From Alphaproteobacteria bacterium (GTDB lineage: Bacteria > Pseudomonadota > Alphaproteobacteria > Micavibrionales > Micavibrionaceae), in NCBI GenBank assembly GCA_023384135.1, contig JAHDXS010000001.1, positions 124,001-188,000 of the forward strand: a DNA stretch of 64,000 nucleotides. Reading direction: 5' to 3'. Positions 37,342-46,033 of this stretch are shown piece after piece (position 1 is the first letter of the stretch; the number at the start of each line of letters is the position of its first letter). Both the position numbers and the translations under genes were made by a program. The notes beneath the pieces were generated by a model that saw nothing but the letters and a program-made list of their open reading frames with translations, had not been told where the DNA came from and did no database searches.

Positions 37342-37426
37342 GGGCCTGTGGCGGAACGGTAGACGCTGCGGACTTAAAATCCGTTGACCTTTGGTCGTGA
37401 GGGTTCGAGCCCCTCCAGGCCCACCA
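37342..37426 (+). tRNA. tRNA-Leu (anticodon UAA)
   Basis: 85 nt with encoded CCA. Acceptor GGGCCTG pairs with CAGGCCC; T8-G9 follow; D-arm GCGGAACGGTAGACGC; anticodon stem GCGGA/TCCGT with loop CTTAAAA (TAA at 37375-37377); a long variable arm typical of Leu; T-arm GAGGGTTCGAGCCCCTC; A73 and CCA. A possible promoter is TTGGAC (37306-37311) with TATGAA (37330-37335) at 18-bp spacing. No att-like duplication was seen around it. Confidence 0.96.
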
Positions 37427-37441
37427 AGCTCTCGTCGTTAG

Positions 37442-37867
37442 TTAGTTTTTTGTGCGCGGCACGCTTAAAGGGCGGCCGACTAAGCCATGAGCCTGAGTAA
37501 GCCTTTTAGCCGCATCTCTGTTGCCGTTTTTGATGAGCGCCTGCGTACATGTATAAACGGCATCGTCCAAAGGCCTGTTCCGTTGGTGTTCCCACATGCC
37601 GTTGACAACGCCAAAAAACGAAATCATGACCTCATCGGAAAGGAGCTGCTGGACCGCGGCCTTGCGGCGTTCAATAAAACCGGTGTCGCGCACCTCTGTA
37701 TAATTGGCCGCAATAGGCAAAACAGAGGACCACTTCTCCAGGCCTGCACAATCAGGAATCTTGAATGAATCCTGCGCATACGCCGTTGATGGGATATGTA
37801 CTGATAAAAAGGCAAGCAGCATAAAGAAAGCTCCGACAAAAAAAGGCAGGCGAAATTCATTCTGCAT
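37442..37867 (-). CDS. Small exported protein of unknown function
   Basis: Not recognised. 141 residues from ATG 37867, which has GGAG 9 nt upstream; the longer frame upstream adds a Cys-rich stretch without a ribosome site. Signal peptide: FFVGAFFMLLAFLSVHIPSTAYA. The mature domain (about 110 residues) is mostly helical and carries two cysteines (IPDCAGL and VYTCTQAL), probably one disulfide. It ends 15 nt from the 3' end of tRNA-Leu on the opposite strand. A 121-bp gap separates it from the efflux operon. Confidence 0.75.
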   Translation of the reverse strand: MQNEFRLPFFVGAFFMLLAFLSVHIPSTAYAQDSFKIPDCAGLEKWSSVLPIAANYTEVRDTGFIERRKAAVQQLLSDEVMISFFGVVNGMWEHQRNRPLDDAVYTCTQALIKNGNRDAAKRLTQAHGLVGRPLSVPRTKN

Positions 37868-37988
37868 AGTGTGTTCTCCGGGCAGGCAAAGACAAACAGA
37901 CATCTTAGCGATTGTAAGTAAAAAGTCATAACACGCTAAGACTGAGTGTTAAGCAATAATCTAAGTGAATCCTGCGAGCCTTATATAT

Positions 37989-39350
37989 CTAATAAACGCC
38001 TAGCGCTTTATAAAGCCGGGTCAGGCTTTCCGCCTGCGCTGCCCGTGCGGCAACAAGAACAGACTCCGCGTTATTGGCGTTGCGCTGCGCGTCCAGAACG
38101 TCCAGGAACGAGATTTCCCCCTCCTTATAAAGTGTTTGTGAAAGCGTAAGCGAATTGTCAGCGTTCGCAAAAGCTTTCTCCAGAGAAACGCGGCGTTCAT
38201 TGATGAAGGCATAATCATTAAGGGCCGTCTCGACCTCTGTCACGGCCGCGAGAACCGCCTTGCGGTATTGCTGATAAGCCTGCATCTCGCGGGCGCGGGC
38301 GGCGTCAATCCGGCCTTCGATCCTCCCAAAGTCAAGCAAAGTGACCGCAGCACCCAGTGCAACGTTCCAGACATTCGCGTTGCTCACAAGCCCGCCATCG
38401 GCGATCCCGTAGAACCCGGCGATGTTAAAGACCGGGAAAAACTCTGCAGTAGCAGCCTCCGCCAGCTTGGTTGATTCCAGAAGATTTTTCTCCGCCACCC
38501 GGATATCAGGCCGTAGAGCAAGAACCTGCGCTGGCGCCATAAGAACGGGCAAAGCATCTGATCCCGGAATTTCCGCTTCAGGGCTCAGAACAGGCGCAAG
38601 CGTCGCAGGCAGACCGCCTGTCAGAACGCTTAAGCGCAGCTTGGCATTTTCAGCTTGCCGCATGAATTCGGGCAATGAGGCTCGCGTGGTGTTGACAAGA
38701 TTTTCCGTGCGCTCGACATCCAGACGTGGCGCTGAACCTAATCGATTAAGATCCTGAATAAGGGTCAGCGTCTTCTCTTGTGATTGCAGGTTCTTCAGCG
38801 CGATCCGGTATTGGTTCTGCGCGGCGCGGTAGTCGATATAGGTCCGGACTGTCTCGGCAATCAGCGTCAGGGTCACGTCGCGGTAAGATGCCTCGGCGGC
38901 ATCCAGTCTTGCGGCGGCGGCGCTGTAAGTGTTGCGGTTTCGCCCAAAAATGTCGATCTCAAATGAGGCATCGAACCCCGCCTCATAGAAGTCATCGATT
39001 GAGCCCGCCCCATCAACGCCGGATTCCTGCCGTCCTGAATTACCCGAAGCACCGATTTGCGGGAACAGTCCCGAACGGGAGCTGCGTCGCAAACCGCGCG
39101 CTTCAAGAATTTTTGCCTCAGCAGTCAGCCGGTCCGGGCTTTGTGCAAGCGTCAGCTCAACAATTTGATTGAGAACCGGATCGTTAAAACCCTGCCACCA
39201 GTTTTTTAGCGCAGGAGCTTCGACGACATTAACGGACTCGCTATTCTTAGCCGTCCAGAGCTGCGGTCTGTCAGGAGCCGACAGATCAAGCCCGCCCTTA
39301 AAGCACCCCGAGAGAAAAACACAAGTTGTCAAAAGTATAATTTTTTTCAT
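37989..39350 (-). CDS. Outer-membrane efflux lipoprotein (NodT/OprM type)
   Basis: TolC-like trimeric outer-membrane channel of an RND pump. 453 residues; lipoprotein signal MKKIILLTTCVFLSGC with lipobox LSGC and acylated Cys at 16. Two OEP repeats are seen: NQIVELTLAQSPDRLTAEAK with the long helices (LDAAEASYRDVTLTLIAETV) in the first, and VLALRPDIRVAEKNLLE with SLTLSQTLYKEGEISFLDVL in the second. These are family hallmarks. Last gene of the tetR-MFP-RND-OMF operon, 5 nt after the pump gene. Confidence 0.93.
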   Translation of the reverse strand: MKKIILLTTCVFLSGCFKGGLDLSAPDRPQLWTAKNSESVNVVEAPALKNWWQGFNDPVLNQIVELTLAQSPDRLTAEAKILEARGLRRSSRSGLFPQIGASGNSGRQESGVDGAGSIDDFYEAGFDASFEIDIFGRNRNTYSAAAARLDAAEASYRDVTLTLIAETVRTYIDYRAAQNQYRIALKNLQSQEKTLTLIQDLNRLGSAPRLDVERTENLVNTTRASLPEFMRQAENAKLRLSVLTGGLPATLAPVLSPEAEIPGSDALPVLMAPAQVLALRPDIRVAEKNLLESTKLAEAATAEFFPVFNIAGFYGIADGGLVSNANVWNVALGAAVTLLDFGRIEGRIDAARAREMQAYQQYRKAVLAAVTEVETALNDYAFINERRVSLEKAFANADNSLTLSQTLYKEGEISFLDVLDAQRNANNAESVLVAARAAQAESLTRLYKALGVY

Positions 39351-39355
39351 AGAGG

Positions 39356-42300
39356 TTACTCCACAGGAACACTAAGTTTTTTTCTGCGCTCATGGAAGCT
39401 GACTTCAAGTCCCCTGAACAACATGTAAAAGACCGGGGTGAAGATAAGGCCGAAAAACGTAACCCCCAGCATACCGGAGAACACGGCAACCCCAATCGCC
39501 TGACGCATCTCTGCGCCTGCTCCGTGGCTGAGCGCGAGCGGAAGAACGCCCATGATGAACGCAAACGAGGTCATCAAGATGGGCCTCAACCGCAGGCGGG
39601 AAGCTTCCATAGCAGCCTCGCGCACGCTTTTTCCATGGTGCTCAAGCTCGCGAGCGAACTCGACGATCAGAATCGCGTTCTTGCACGCCAAGCCTGCGAG
39701 AACGAACAAGCTGATCTGGGTAAAGATGTTATTATCCCCGCCCCACAAATAAACGCCGATCAAGGCCGAAAGAATACTCATCGGGACAATAAGGATAACG
39801 GCCAGAGGCATCGCAAGACTCTCATACTGTGCGGCCAGCACAAGAAAGACGAAGAAGATACAAAGCGGGAAGATATACACCGCGGTGTTACCGGCCAGAA
39901 TTTGCTGATAAGTCAATTCAGTCCACTCGAAATCAATCCCCTGCGGCAGGGTTTCCTGCAAAATCCGGGTGATCTCGTCCTGCGCTTGCCCGGAAGAATA
40001 GCCCGGAGCGGCGTTGCCGTTCAGGTCGGCGGAGCGGAAAGCGTTGTATCGCATGGCCACCTCCGGCCCGAACGTCTCCTCAACCTTCACAACAGAGCCA
40101 AGCGGTACCATCTGTCCATCGGCGTTGCGGGTCTGGAGTCTCAAAATGTCCTGCGGCCTTGAACGGAATTCTTTATCAGCTTGTGCGATCACCTGATAGG
40201 TGCGCCCAAACTGGTTAAAGTCATTGACATAGCTCGACCCGAGATAGATTTGCATCGTTCGGAACACCTCGTCGATGGAGACGCCTAATTGCTGGGCCCG
40301 TGTCCGATCAAGATCCACAAAAAGCTGAGGGACATTGATATTATAGCTGGAGAAGACACCTGTCAGGACAGGGCTGCTCCAAGCCTTGCCCAAAACCTGC
40401 TGCAAGGTTTCGTTCAAAGCCTGATAGCCGCGATCCGTGCGGTCCTGTATCTGAAGCTTGAAGCCGCCGGTAGTTCCTAAACCGCGAACTGGTGGAGGAG
40501 GGAAAATAGCGATAAAGGCTTCGTCTATGGCGCCGAATTTTTGCTGAAGCCGTCCGGCGATAGCCCCAGCGCTTAACTCATGGGAGTCACGTTCTTCAAA
40601 ATCATCCAAAGTCACGAAGACAATTCCCGCACTGGCGGAATTGACAAACCCATTAATCGAAAGGCCCGGAAACTGAACAGCGCTGGCAACCCCCTCCTCT
40701 TTGAGAGCGATCTCACCCATCTTACGCATCACCTCTTCAGTGCGCTCAAGTGTCGCTCCGGATGGAAGTTGAGCAAAACTAATAAGATATTGTTTGTCTT
40801 GCGCGGGAACGAACCCTGACGGAATAAGTCCAAAACTGTAATAGGTTCCGATGACCAGAAAAGCAAAAATGCTCATGACGCTGGCCTTGCGTCGGCCCAT
40901 AACACCTACACTTTTTGCATAGGCATTCTGGCTTCTGCCAAAGACACGGTTAAACCCGTTGAAGAACCAGCCAAAGAGCTTGTCCATAAGGCGCGTAAGA
41001 AAATCCTTCTGCTCATGCCTGGGCTTCAGAAGGACCGCAGACAAAGCCGGACTGAGGGTCAGCGAGTTGATCATGGAAATAAATGTTGCGATCACAATAG
41101 TGAGGGCAAATTGCTTATAAAACATACCCGTCAGGCCACTGATAAACGCGATAGGTATGAAGACGCCGGCAATAACCAAAGACGTGGCGATAATGGGACC
41201 AGTCACCTCTTTCATCGCCTGTACGGTGGCTTCGCGTGGTTTCTTACCTTCCTCGATATTCCGCTCGACGTTCTCGACCACGACAATCGCGTCGTCCACA
41301 ACGATCCCGACCGAGAGAATAAGCCCGAACAGCGAAAGCACGTTGATCGAAAATCCAAGCGGCAGCATGATCGCGAATGTCCCGACGATCGACACGGGAA
41401 CCGCAAGAAGCGGAATGATCGAAGCACGCCATGTTTGTAGGAAAACAATTACGACCAGTACGACCAGAAGAATAGCCTCGATAAATGTATGTATAACCGC
41501 ATCGATGGAATGACGCACAAACACGGTCGGGTCATAGACGATGCTAAAATCCATGTCTTCGGGGAAGCTTTTCTTAAGCTCTGCCATCGTCGTACGCACA
41601 TTCTCCGATATATCCAGCGCGTTGGCGTCCGGCGTGGCAAAAATAGGAATCGCCACAGCAGGTTGATTATTGAGCATAGAGCGCAGCGAGTAGGTCTGGG
41701 CATCCAGTTCGGCCCGGGCCACATCCTTAAGGCGCGTGATAACGCCGTTGGAATCGCGCTTTATAATAATATCTTCAAACTCTTCCGGGGTGCTCAAGCG
41801 CCCTTGCGTATTGACGGGCAATTGCAAAACCGTGTCGTCGTCGTATGGGGGGCCGCCAATAACCCCGGCGGCAACCTGGATATTCTGACCGCGTATGGCA
41901 TTGATAACTTCGGACGCGTCCATACCGCGTTCCGCGATACGATCAGGGTTGAGCCAGATGCGCATCGCATAATCACCAGAACCAAAAAGACGTACGTCAC
42001 CCACACCTTTTATTTTCGCAAGCTGGTCCTTGATATTAAGGGTCGCGTAGTTACGAAGGTAAAGCATGTCATAGCGCGAATTAGGGGATCGCAAATGAAC
42101 AACCATCGTTAAGTCTGGCGAACTCTTTACGACGGTAACCCCGAGATCCTGAGTCACCTGCGGCAGGCGCGGCAGAGCCTGCGCTACACGGTTCTGCACC
42201 TGCTGCTGCGCCAAATCGACATCCGTGCCGATCGCAAATGTGACCGTGAGTGAAAGCCGCCCGTCCGCAGTAGCCAGCGAATTCATATAAAGGAGGTTTT

Positions 42301-42523
42301 CAACACCGTTGATCTGTTCCTCAAGGGGTGTGGCGACAGTTTCCGCGATAACGGCAGGGTTCGCACCCGGGAAGCTGGCCGAAATCTGGACCGAAGGGGG
42401 AGAAACCTCAGGATATTCCGAAATCGGTAGCTGGAACATGGCAATCAGGCCCAGCAGGAAAATCATGAAGGAGAGAACTCCGGCGAAAATCGGCCGGTCG
42501 ATGAATTGGCTGGATACGATCAT
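39356..42523 (-). CDS. RND multidrug efflux permease (HAE1/AcrB type)
   Basis: Proton-driven inner-membrane pump of 1055 residues, the normal HAE1 size. The N-terminus IDRPIFAGVLSFMIFLLG starts TM1. SEYPEVSPPSVQISASFPGA and MNSLATADGRLSLTVTF are AcrB porter-domain marks. TM4 carries the proton-relay pair in SVGIVVDDAIVVVENVE (Asp-Asp). The second half repeats the fold (FVLAGLACKNAILIVEFARE near TM10). HAE1 pumps export hydrophobic and amphiphilic drugs, detergents or lipids; substrate range cannot be read here. Translation is likely coupled to the MFP gene (5-nt gap). Confidence 0.96.
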   Translation of the reverse strand: MIVSSQFIDRPIFAGVLSFMIFLLGLIAMFQLPISEYPEVSPPSVQISASFPGANPAVIAETVATPLEEQINGVENLLYMNSLATADGRLSLTVTFAIGTDVDLAQQQVQNRVAQALPRLPQVTQDLGVTVVKSSPDLTMVVHLRSPNSRYDMLYLRNYATLNIKDQLAKIKGVGDVRLFGSGDYAMRIWLNPDRIAERGMDASEVINAIRGQNIQVAAGVIGGPPYDDDTVLQLPVNTQGRLSTPEEFEDIIIKRDSNGVITRLKDVARAELDAQTYSLRSMLNNQPAVAIPIFATPDANALDISENVRTTMAELKKSFPEDMDFSIVYDPTVFVRHSIDAVIHTFIEAILLVVLVVIVFLQTWRASIIPLLAVPVSIVGTFAIMLPLGFSINVLSLFGLILSVGIVVDDAIVVVENVERNIEEGKKPREATVQAMKEVTGPIIATSLVIAGVFIPIAFISGLTGMFYKQFALTIVIATFISMINSLTLSPALSAVLLKPRHEQKDFLTRLMDKLFGWFFNGFNRVFGRSQNAYAKSVGVMGRRKASVMSIFAFLVIGTYYSFGLIPSGFVPAQDKQYLISFAQLPSGATLERTEEVMRKMGEIALKEEGVASAVQFPGLSINGFVNSASAGIVFVTLDDFEERDSHELSAGAIAGRLQQKFGAIDEAFIAIFPPPPVRGLGTTGGFKLQIQDRTDRGYQALNETLQQVLGKAWSSPVLTGVFSSYNINVPQLFVDLDRTRAQQLGVSIDEVFRTMQIYLGSSYVNDFNQFGRTYQVIAQADKEFRSRPQDILRLQTRNADGQMVPLGSVVKVEETFGPEVAMRYNAFRSADLNGNAAPGYSSGQAQDEITRILQETLPQGIDFEWTELTYQQILAGNTAVYIFPLCIFFVFLVLAAQYESLAMPLAVILIVPMSILSALIGVYLWGGDNNIFTQISLFVLAGLACKNAILIVEFARELEHHGKSVREAAMEASRLRLRPILMTSFAFIMGVLPLALSHGAGAEMRQAIGVAVFSGMLGVTFFGLIFTPVFYMLFRGLEVSFHERRKKLSVPVE

Positions 42524-42528
42524 GGAAA

Positions 42529-43728
42529 TTACTCTTTTGTCTCTGCTTGTTTTTGCTCGGAGGCCAGCGCCAGAGCGTCTTTCTCAGCTTGTGTCTGCGG
42601 ATTGACGACCATACCAGGACGGATATGGGTCAGGCCGGAGCTAATGACCCTCTCCCCTTCCTTCAGCCCGTCCAGAACGAGGCGCTTGCCGCTGACGCTC
42701 GAGCCGATCTTGATCTCGCGATAGATGGCGGCATTGCCCTCACCGATCACAAAGACATATTTTCGGTCCTGGTCTGTGGCGATGGCCCGCTCGGTAATCA
42801 TAATTTGTTTGTCTTGGCCGTTGCCGCCCATCTCAACACTCACCGCCATACCCGGCAGGAGAACGCCGTCGCGGTTGTCGAAAATAGCCCGGGCCCGTAT
42901 CGTTCCGGAAGCAGGGTCGATCCGGTTATCGAAGCTGTGAACGGTTCCGGCATACTCCTTGTTGGCTGAGGATAGTTTAAGCCTCACGGGAACATCGCCC
43001 TCGCCTTTCGATTGATAAATAGAGTCGACATAGGTCCGCTCATCCACTTCAAAATCGACATAAACCCGGTCCTGCGCAACAATCGTGGTAAGCAAAGGCG
43101 CATTAGGGCTTTTTTGCACAAGGTTGCCTTCGGTAATCTCGGCGCGGCTGATCCTGCCGGATATCGGAGCTTTTACATAGGCGAAATCAAGGTCGATCTC
43201 AGCCCTTAGCACGGTCGCCTGTGCGCCTTGAACGGCGGCAGCCGATGCAAGACGGTTATTATCCCGCTCATCCATCACGCTTTGTGAAATGGCATCGCTC
43301 TTGATAAGGCTCTTAGCCCGCTGATACTCCTTCTCTGCGAGCTGTGCCTGCACCTTGGCGCTCTCAAGAGCGGCTTTAGCCTGAGTCAAAGCAGCTTCAT
43401 AAGGACGCGGATCGATGACAAAAAGCACATCGCCCTTATTCACGTTCTGGCCATCAGTGAAGCGGATTTCCGTGATCCGACCCTCCACCTGCGGACGGAT
43501 TTCAGCGCGGTCAACAGCAACGACATTGCCGGAGAAATTCTTCCAGATCTGAACCTGTTCCGGCGCAACGGTCACGAATTCAACCGGCATGGGTGGAGGA
43601 GGACCCTGCTCGCCCTCTTGCTCCATGGCGCCGACGGGCGATCCGAAATAAACAACCGCACCGCCGGCGCCGATGGCTACAACCAAAAACAGGAAAGATA
43701 AAAGTTTGTTACGCACGTTCTTCTCCAT
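42529..43728 (-). CDS. RND efflux periplasmic adaptor (membrane fusion protein)
   Basis: 399 residues linking the RND pump to the outer-membrane channel. There is an N-terminal membrane anchor (LLSFLFLVVAIGAGGAVVYF) and no lipobox, unlike AcrA. The lipoyl half-motifs are RPQVEGRITEIRFTDGQNVNKGDVLFVIDP and YVKAPISGRISRAEITEGNLV (cited in part). A helical hairpin between them includes ALTQAKAALESAKVQAQLAE. The beta-barrel and membrane-proximal domains follow (LLPGMAVSVEM). Second gene of the operon, 11 nt after tetR. Confidence 0.94.
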   Translation of the reverse strand: MEKNVRNKLLSFLFLVVAIGAGGAVVYFGSPVGAMEQEGEQGPPPPMPVEFVTVAPEQVQIWKNFSGNVVAVDRAEIRPQVEGRITEIRFTDGQNVNKGDVLFVIDPRPYEAALTQAKAALESAKVQAQLAEKEYQRAKSLIKSDAISQSVMDERDNNRLASAAAVQGAQATVLRAEIDLDFAYVKAPISGRISRAEITEGNLVQKSPNAPLLTTIVAQDRVYVDFEVDERTYVDSIYQSKGEGDVPVRLKLSSANKEYAGTVHSFDNRIDPASGTIRARAIFDNRDGVLLPGMAVSVEMGGNGQDKQIMITERAIATDQDRKYVFVIGEGNAAIYREIKIGSSVSGKRLVLDGLKEGERVISSGLTHIRPGMVVNPQTQAEKDALALASEQKQAETKE

Positions 43729-43739
43729 AGAAAAATATA

Positions 43740-44393
43740 TTAGCGCCTGACGCTCTTCCGGCCCTGTTCAGGAACCTTCGTCAGGTGCGCAAGGTCGATC
43801 CCGATCAGGTTGAACAGGGATTCCTCAAGCTTGTGTTCGATAAAACTCAAATCGTTCTTGATGCGGGCCATCAGCAACTGCCCGACAACCAAAGCAAAAA
43901 TCTCGTCGGCCTTGATTTTAACGTCGATAGAGGCCGGGATAAGACCCTCGTTCTGCAAATCCTTTAAGCAGTCCTCATAATAAGCGGTCTTTTCCGCGCA
44001 GATACGCGCGATCGTGCTGCCGATCTCCTCATCCTTAGCAGCCAACTCGGAGCCCAGCGTCGCGAACGGGCAACCGCAGACATGGCCAAGTTCCTTGCTA
44101 ATCTCGCTCTGATGCTCGAAAACGTGGCGCGCCATCATCCTGAACCGCTCGATCGGCGGGCGGCCTTTCGAAAAAATCTCGTTATAATCGGCCTTCATCT
44201 CCTGCATGCAGGAATCCATGGTGGCCAGCGCCAGATGCGCCTTGGACGGAAAGAAATGATAGAAACTGCCCTTTTTAACATCAGCGGCGGCGCAGATGTC
44301 ATCAACGCTAACGGCGTTATAGCTGTTGCGCCAGATCAAGTCTCTGGCCGTCTCGATGAGGCGGTCTTTGGTACTCGTGGTCGCGCGGCTCAT
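43740..44393 (-). CDS. TetR/AcrR-family repressor of the efflux operon
   Basis: 217 residues. The N-terminal TetR helix-turn-helix is RLIETARDLIWRNSYNAVSV, DDICAAADVKKGSFYHFFPSK. The C-terminal ligand domain has CGCPFATLGSELAAKDEEI, a pattern seen in TetR_C proteins that sense hydrophobic or thiol-reactive compounds. It heads the operon it presumably represses: the only promoter visible lies before it and is overlapped by a TetR-type palindrome, so autoregulation together with the pump genes is the simplest model. AAAGGAG lies 7 nt before the ATG. Confidence 0.93.
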   Translation of the reverse strand: MSRATTSTKDRLIETARDLIWRNSYNAVSVDDICAAADVKKGSFYHFFPSKAHLALATMDSCMQEMKADYNEIFSKGRPPIERFRMMARHVFEHQSEISKELGHVCGCPFATLGSELAAKDEEIGSTIARICAEKTAYYEDCLKDLQNEGLIPASIDVKIKADEIFALVVGQLLMARIKNDLSFIEHKLEESLFNLIGIDLAHLTKVPEQGRKSVRR

Positions 44394-44419
44394 AAGGCGC
44401 TCCTTTCAACAAGAAAAGG

Positions 44420-44448
44420 TTTATAATCACATTTGACCGACCAGTCAA
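44420..44448 (-). promoter_or_regulatory. Efflux-operon promoter with overlapping TetR operator
   Basis: On the minus strand TTGACT (44443-44448), a 17-bp spacer and TATAAA (44420-44425) make a near-consensus promoter. The plus-strand sequence TTGACCGACCAGTCAA (44433-44448) is an imperfect palindrome (6 of 8 pairs) covering the -35 and half the spacer, like other TetR operators (TTGAC...GTCAA arms). The leader is about 20 nt. Confidence 0.75.
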
Positions 44449-44510
44449 CTCATAAATATTCTATGAAAAACTTATAGGAGTTACAGAGATTTAGCAAAAA
44501 ATCGGAAATT

Positions 44511-45461
44511 TCAGGCCGGAACCGTAAGGGCGCTCAGGGTGCGTTTGCGCGCCTCCATAAAATCCGCAAAAATCGGCCGTTTTTGCGGCGTTCTGGGCAT
44601 ATCGAACAAGGTCAGGGCGTCCTTGAGCGTCGGGGTGACCCGAAGGCCCATACCAAACGGAAAATGAGGGTTTGTGCTGTGCCAGGCGCCCGGCACGATC
44701 AGATCGGCGGGAATATCGGGCCGGGAATTCAGCGCCCCGAAGCCGTCCCATTGCCCCATAACGTCGATCACCTTGCCCCTGAACGCAGATGGCATCCCGA
44801 TTTTGGCGCTGATCGTTACAATCCGGCAGCGCTCTGCAACGGGCGCCAAGGCCTGCCGGGCTTCGAGCGCATAAAGCGCCTCGGAAATCACAAGATTGCC
44901 TTTGGAGTGCCCAATCAGTAACGGTATTTCAAAACGGGCATCAGACAGCAAATCAATCAGCGTCGCCGTATCCTTGCTAGTACGAAGAAGCCCCGTTGCC
45001 TCGCCCTGCGTATAAGCTTGGCCCGGCCGGTCCAGACCCTCTAGCCTGTGGCGGACGCTATTCAGTGCCCCGAACAGGAAGAACCCGCCCATCGCCTCGG
45101 TCAGGACATCCGAAAGCCCATAACCCGAAACGATCGCCGCCACCGACCCGCCCAGCGCATCGGCGAGGTTGCGCGCGAAGGCGGCGGCGCCCAGAGCAGA
45201 GCTACCCACCCCGGCCACGGCGAGTGCTTTCACATCTCCTCCGCCCTGATCAAAAAACGACTCTTTTTCGGCGAACACTTCAAGGGCATCCCCGCCGGAG
45301 GGCGGCACAATCAAAAGGGCCCCCTCCTTCGCGCGCCAAAAAGCAAGAGACGGTTTCTCGGTCTCCATAATACAGCGCACGTCATAAAAAACTGAATCCA
45401 GAAGCGCGTTGCGCTGTTGCACGCCATTTAGAAAGGCCTCGCGTTGCAGTGAGAAAAGCAC
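44511..45461 (-). CDS. Alpha/beta-hydrolase (GHSKG nucleophile)
   Basis: A putative esterase or lipase-like hydrolase of about 316 residues. The nucleophile elbow is LLIGHSKGNLVISEALY (G-H-S-K-G); the catalytic His is probably in PGAWHSTN near the C-terminus, and the acid may be in VMGQWDGFG. A glycine-rich hydrophobic middle (VAGVGSSALGAAAFARNLAD) could be a lid or membrane-contact helix. The substrate is unknown. The frame is open upstream but runs through a terminator, so a start at GTG 45461 or TTG 45467 (AGAGG upstream) is preferred; ATG 45368 is another choice. It stands alone downstream of a small unknown gene. Confidence 0.68.
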   Translation of the reverse strand: MLFSLQREAFLNGVQQRNALLDSVFYDVRCIMETEKPSLAFWRAKEGALLIVPPSGGDALEVFAEKESFFDQGGGDVKALAVAGVGSSALGAAAFARNLADALGGSVAAIVSGYGLSDVLTEAMGGFFLFGALNSVRHRLEGLDRPGQAYTQGEATGLLRTSKDTATLIDLLSDARFEIPLLIGHSKGNLVISEALYALEARQALAPVAERCRIVTISAKIGMPSAFRGKVIDVMGQWDGFGALNSRPDIPADLIVPGAWHSTNPHFPFGMGLRVTPTLKDALTLFDMPRTPQKRPIFADFMEARKRTLSALTVPA

Positions 45462-45498
45462 GGACAAGACCGCCTCTAAAAATTGTGAAAACAAACGC

Positions 45499-45529
45499 AA
45501 AAAAAAAAGAAAGAGCGGAAATCCGCCTC
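45499..45529 (-). terminator. Terminator of the 121-residue unknown gene
   Basis: GCGGA/TCCGC (45515-45526) forms a short hairpin followed on the minus strand by TTTCTTTTTTTTTT. The stem is short but the T-run is long. It lies about 50 nt downstream of the gene ending at 45579 and marks off the hydrolase gene behind it. Confidence 0.5.
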
Positions 45530-45578
45530 GGACTCCCACTCTATCTAAAATCTATCTCGATATGAAGTAATGTTAGAC

Positions 45579-45944
45579 TCAGGCGATTTCAGGCTCCTGA
45601 TGTTCGCTCGCAGGCTGCTGAAGTCCTCGGATGATGCTGGCGGTTTGCACGGCCTTTTGACGGACATTGGCATCAGGATCTGCAGAGATCGTTTTTTCAA
45701 GAATCCCAAGAGCCGCCTGCCTGTATTCCTGGACGCCGGGAAGTCCGTTCTGACGGGACATCACCTTCATTGCATCGACCACGCCCCAGCGTTCAGAAGG
45801 GTCGATGCTGGTCATACCAGCTTCATGCCGCAGGAAAATATCATGCAAAGCACCCGACGGCACGCCTTCCGCCGCCGTCTTGAAATCGTACGACGGATAT
45901 TTCGGACTGATATAAATTGTTGGTTCCCGATCATCTTTTTTCAT
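45579..45944 (-). CDS. Small unknown protein, possibly HEAT-like
   Basis: 121 residues, no signal peptide. The first 35 residues are polar (YISPKYPSYDFKTAAEGVPS). The rest is helical: RWGVVDAMKVMSRQNGLPGV, YRQAALGILEKTISADPDAN, VRQKAVQTASIIRGLQQPA. The ADPDANVRQKAV segment resembles one HEAT repeat, too little for a firm assignment. AGGGAG lies 6 nt before the ATG, a strong ribosome site. It is 89 nt downstream of the U32 gene across a very AT-rich spacer, so it may have its own promoter. Confidence 0.7.
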   Translation of the reverse strand: MKKDDREPTIYISPKYPSYDFKTAAEGVPSGALHDIFLRHEAGMTSIDPSERWGVVDAMKVMSRQNGLPGVQEYRQAALGILEKTISADPDANVRQKAVQTASIIRGLQQPASEHQEPEIA

Positions 45945-46033
45945 GATTTCTCCCTCGAACTTAAAAGTAACAACATATAATTATGTTTATAATCTCTACC
46001 ATTAATCCAAAAAAATAACAAAATTATTACAAA

